Assembly: GCA_028704155.1 (NCBI GenBank)
Contig: JAQVLN010000002.1
Location: 1 to 55,014 of the forward strand
Direction: 5' to 3'
Source of the DNA: Desulfitobacteriaceae bacterium
GTDB taxonomy: Bacteria > Bacillota > Desulfitobacteriia > Desulfitobacteriales > Desulfitobacteriaceae
DNA: 55,014 nt
In this document: positions 52,770 to 55,014 of the stretch, in pieces
Position numbering within the stretch: the stretch's first letter is position 1
How the letters are laid out: every line of letters begins with the position of its first letter
Made by a program: the position numbers and the translations under genes
Notes under the pieces: generated by a model
Seen by the model: the letters and a program-made list of their open reading frames with translations, nothing else
Told to the model about the DNA's origin: nothing
The model's database searches: none

Positions 52770-53585
52770 GTGGATTACCTACATGTTTGGTTAGCACTAG
52801 GCCTTACAATCTTTGCGGGATTTGGTACCGGAATTGGTGGCTTGCTAATCCTTTTTTTCCGAAAACCAAATCCCAAACTCTTGTCTGTGGTCCTTGGTTT
52901 TTCCGCAGGGGTTATGATATATGTATCATTTGTCGAACTGTTTACTCAATCAAGGGAACTTTTACTTGGCAATATGGGAAAGATAGCCGGATCGTGGGTG
53001 AATGTGCTCTCTTTTTTTGGCGGAATGCTCTTTATTGCAATTATAGATAAATTAATACCTTCCTATGAAAATCCCCATGAATCACATAAAATAGAAGAAA
53101 TAAGCAACTACCCAGATTCCGATTGTAATTCAAGGCTTGTCAGGACTGGAATGTTCACAGCCCTGGCTATTACTATCCACAATTTTCCTGAAGGGATGGC
53201 TACCTTAGTAGCCTCGATTCAACAGCCATCACTTGGGATAGCAATAGCTATAGCAATTGCTATCCACAACATTCCTGAAGGGATGGCTGTGGCAATACCC
53301 ATCTATTGTGCTACCGGCAACAGGAAAAGGGCGTTATTGATATCAATGCTTGCCGGTTTGGCCGAACCGGCAGGAGCAATAATCGGTTATATAATCTTGA
53401 TGCCAATTCTTAATGACATAGTATTTGGCATATTATTTGCGGCTATTGCCGGAATTATGGTATTCATATCCCTTGATAAGCTTCTTCCTACGGCAAGGGA
53501 ATATGGTGAACATCATCTTTCTATCTATGGCCTTATTATCGGGATGATGGTAATGGCTCTGAGCATGTTAATGTTTATCTCATGA
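52770..53585 (+). CDS. zupT: ZIP-family metal transporter
   Basis: A 271-residue membrane protein with eight helices and both ZIP signatures: HNFPEGMATLVAS and HNIPEGMAVAIPI, which carry the metal-binding His/Glu. This is the ZupT type, taking up Zn2+ and other divalent metals. GTG start at 52770; the site before it is weak. An alternative frame from 52760 is a shadow. Single gene with a terminator downstream shared with the convergent carB. Confidence 0.9.
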   Translation: MDYLHVWLALGLTIFAGFGTGIGGLLILFFRKPNPKLLSVVLGFSAGVMIYVSFVELFTQSRELLLGNMGKIAGSWVNVLSFFGGMLFIAIIDKLIPSYENPHESHKIEEISNYPDSDCNSRLVRTGMFTALAITIHNFPEGMATLVASIQQPSLGIAIAIAIAIHNIPEGMAVAIPIYCATGNRKRALLISMLAGLAEPAGAIIGYIILMPILNDIVFGILFAAIAGIMVFISLDKLLPTAREYGEHHLSIYGLIIGMMVMALSMLMFIS

Positions 53586-53595
53586 TTCTTAACTA

Positions 53596-53647
53596 AATAA
53601 TCCTTCCCGCCGGAGGTTTTATCAAGCCTATGGCGGGAAGGATTATT
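53596..53647. terminator. Bidirectional terminator between zupT and carB
   Basis: A 16-bp perfect stem (53596-53611 with 53632-53647) with a 20-base loop, A/T-rich at the outer ends. It lies between convergent genes. Confidence 0.9.
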
Positions 53648-53666
53648 TGCTTAATTCTTTATATCT

Positions 53667-55013
53667 TTAATCCAAGTTCTGTAGATCTGTATGATATTCC
53701 TGCAAAGATTTTAGACTCATTTCCTCAAAATTATTTTCTATATATGCTGCGATGCCTTTGGCACTGGCTAAAGCTGCTGCCATAGTAGTAATATAAGGAA
53801 CTTTATTTTTGATGGCAGTCTTGCGTATATAGGAGTCTTCATATTGGCTTAGTTTCCCGAGTGGGGTATTAATTACTAGGTCAAATTCCTTATTGGTAAT
53901 ACCATCAGCAATATTGGGACGGCCTTGATGTAATTTTTTAACCTCCCGGGATTTGATTCTGTTCTCTTTCAGGAAATTGTGGGTTCCTTCCGTTGCTTTG
54001 ATATTAAATCCCAGGTTGGCAAATTCCCTGGCTATCTCCAGTGATGCCGGTTTATCCAGATTGTTGACACTGATCAGGACACTGCCGTAAGTGGGCAGGG
54101 GAGACTGGGTAGCTTCCTGAGCTTTATAGTAAGCCAGCCCAAATGAATCTGCTATTCCCAGAACTTCACCGGTGGAACGCATTTCAGGTCCCAATAACGG
54201 GTCGACTTCCTGGAACATATTAAAGGGGAAGACTGCCTCTTTTACTCCGAAATAAGGAATATCTTTTCGGATTAGGTTTTTGAAAGAAGTTTTTTTGCCG
54301 GTTTCAGCAGCTAACATAATCTCTGTGGCTATACGGGCCATTGAGATATTACAGACCTTGGAGACCAGGGGAACGGTCCGTGATGCTCTGGGGTTGGCTT
54401 CCAGGACATAAACTTTATCATCAGAGATAGCATATTGCATATTCATAAGGCCGACTACATTTAGTTCCAGGGCAATCTTGCGGGTATATTCTATAATGGT
54501 TTCAATGTGTTGGGCCGAAATGCTGATAGGTGGAATAACACAGGCTGAATCTCCGGAGTGAATCCCGGCCAATTCAATATGCTCCATGACTGTTGGGACA
54601 AAAGCGTCGCTTCCATCAGCAATTGCGTCTGCTTCGGCCTCAATTGCGTTCTCCAGGAATCTGTCGATAAGAATCGGTCTTTCCGGGGTAACCCCCACTG
54701 CAGAAGTTACATATTGACTAAGCATTTTCTCATCGCGGACAATTTTCATCCCGCGGCCTCCCAGAACATATGAAGGCCTGACCATTAAAGGATAGCCGAT
54801 CCGGCCGGCGATTGCCAGGGCTTCCTCAAGATTGACTGCCATATCGGATTCAGGCATGGGTATATTAAGTTTCTCCATTATCTTACGGAACCGGTCGCGG
54901 TCTTCGGCCAGGTCGATAGTTTCGGGAGTAGTACCGAGAATCTTGACTCCTGCTTCAGCCAGTTCACCTGCAATATTCAAGGGAGTCTGACCACCGAATT
55001 GCACAATTACCCC
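53667..55013 (-). CDS. carB: Carbamoyl-phosphate synthase large subunit, C-terminal part
   Basis: At least 448 residues, cut by the window end. VIVQFGGQTPLNIAGELAEA begins the second half; the ATP-grasp domain (LMVRPSYVLGGRGMKIV, EANPRASRTVPLVSK) is complete, and the C-terminal allosteric domain (GLAYYKAQEATQSPLPTYGS, VINTPLGKLSQYEDSYIRK) follows. It makes carbamoyl phosphate for arginine (with argF) and pyrimidines. Ornithine and UMP sites would be in the terminal domain. The N-terminal half and carA lie past the window. Confidence 0.95.
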   Translation of the reverse strand, partial: GVIVQFGGQTPLNIAGELAEAGVKILGTTPETIDLAEDRDRFRKIMEKLNIPMPESDMAVNLEEALAIAGRIGYPLMVRPSYVLGGRGMKIVRDEKMLSQYVTSAVGVTPERPILIDRFLENAIEAEADAIADGSDAFVPTVMEHIELAGIHSGDSACVIPPISISAQHIETIIEYTRKIALELNVVGLMNMQYAISDDKVYVLEANPRASRTVPLVSKVCNISMARIATEIMLAAETGKKTSFKNLIRKDIPYFGVKEAVFPFNMFQEVDPLLGPEMRSTGEVLGIADSFGLAYYKAQEATQSPLPTYGSVLISVNNLDKPASLEIAREFANLGFNIKATEGTHNFLKENRIKSREVKKLHQGRPNIADGITNKEFDLVINTPLGKLSQYEDSYIRKTAIKNKVPYITTMAAALASAKGIAAYIENNFEEMSLKSLQEYHTDLQNLD

Positions 55014-55014
55014 C

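Overview
The window looks like a chromosome segment from a low-GC, endospore-forming member of the Clostridia; a relative of the Peptococcaceae/Desulfitobacteriaceae is my best guess from overall gene content. The reasons are a GerA/GerB/GerC germinant-receptor operon beside cwlD, forespore-type promoters on small DUF1657-like genes, strong AGGAGG-type ribosome sites with frequent GTG and TTG starts, and the CdaA-CdaR-GlmM-GlmS cluster with a glmS ribozyme. The sequence does not name the species.

Layout. 1-127 is the 3' end of a group II intron. 0.3-5.3 kb holds cwlD and a gerA-type operon. 5.4-13.1 kb is an arginine block, argC-argJ-argB-argD then argG-argH, with ArgR-type operators before argC and argG and no argF. 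13.1-17.4 kb, on the minus strand, carries murC, a VanW-family gene and a pyruvate-carboxylase-B-like gene. 17.7-20.8 kb has two DUF1657-like paralogues, a Cys/Pro-repeat protein gene, a methyltransferase gene and a highly structured minus-strand segment (18422-18624) that may be an unannotated small RNA. 21.1-29.1 kb is a surface-protein locus: a DUF2442-like gene, a GLUG-repeat gene of about 2,450 codons split by a 131-bp MITE, and a small peptide gene broken by one nonsense codon.

29.3-37.2 kb is an accessory stretch full of remnants. It includes a phospholipase-C-like gene, a TMEM165/GDT1 transporter gene, degraded intron-like sequence, and an ADP-ribose operon made of a macro-domain/PD-(D/E)xK fusion, a cut-down vWA gene and an ADP-ribosylglycohydrolase gene. 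It also holds an integrase remnant, an AbrB antitoxin with a beheaded PIN toxin, and tRNA-Thr(CGT). 37.5-43.6 kb has larE, lysA, a DUF1858 gene, two likely spore-surface proteins (one a YVTN propeller) and a glycosyltransferase remnant. 43.7-51.3 kb has a PAS histidine kinase, a MazG-like gene and cdaA-cdaR-glmM-ribozyme-glmS. 51.6-55 kb has an IscU-like gene, an RseC-like gene, zupT and the 3' part of carB, which would supply carbamoyl phosphate for arginine and pyrimidines.

The most notable features are the exact MITE interruption, the macro-nuclease fusion inside an ADP-ribose operon, the multi-hairpin RNA candidate, the nonsense-disrupted peptide gene, and the terminator between the glmS ribozyme and glmS.
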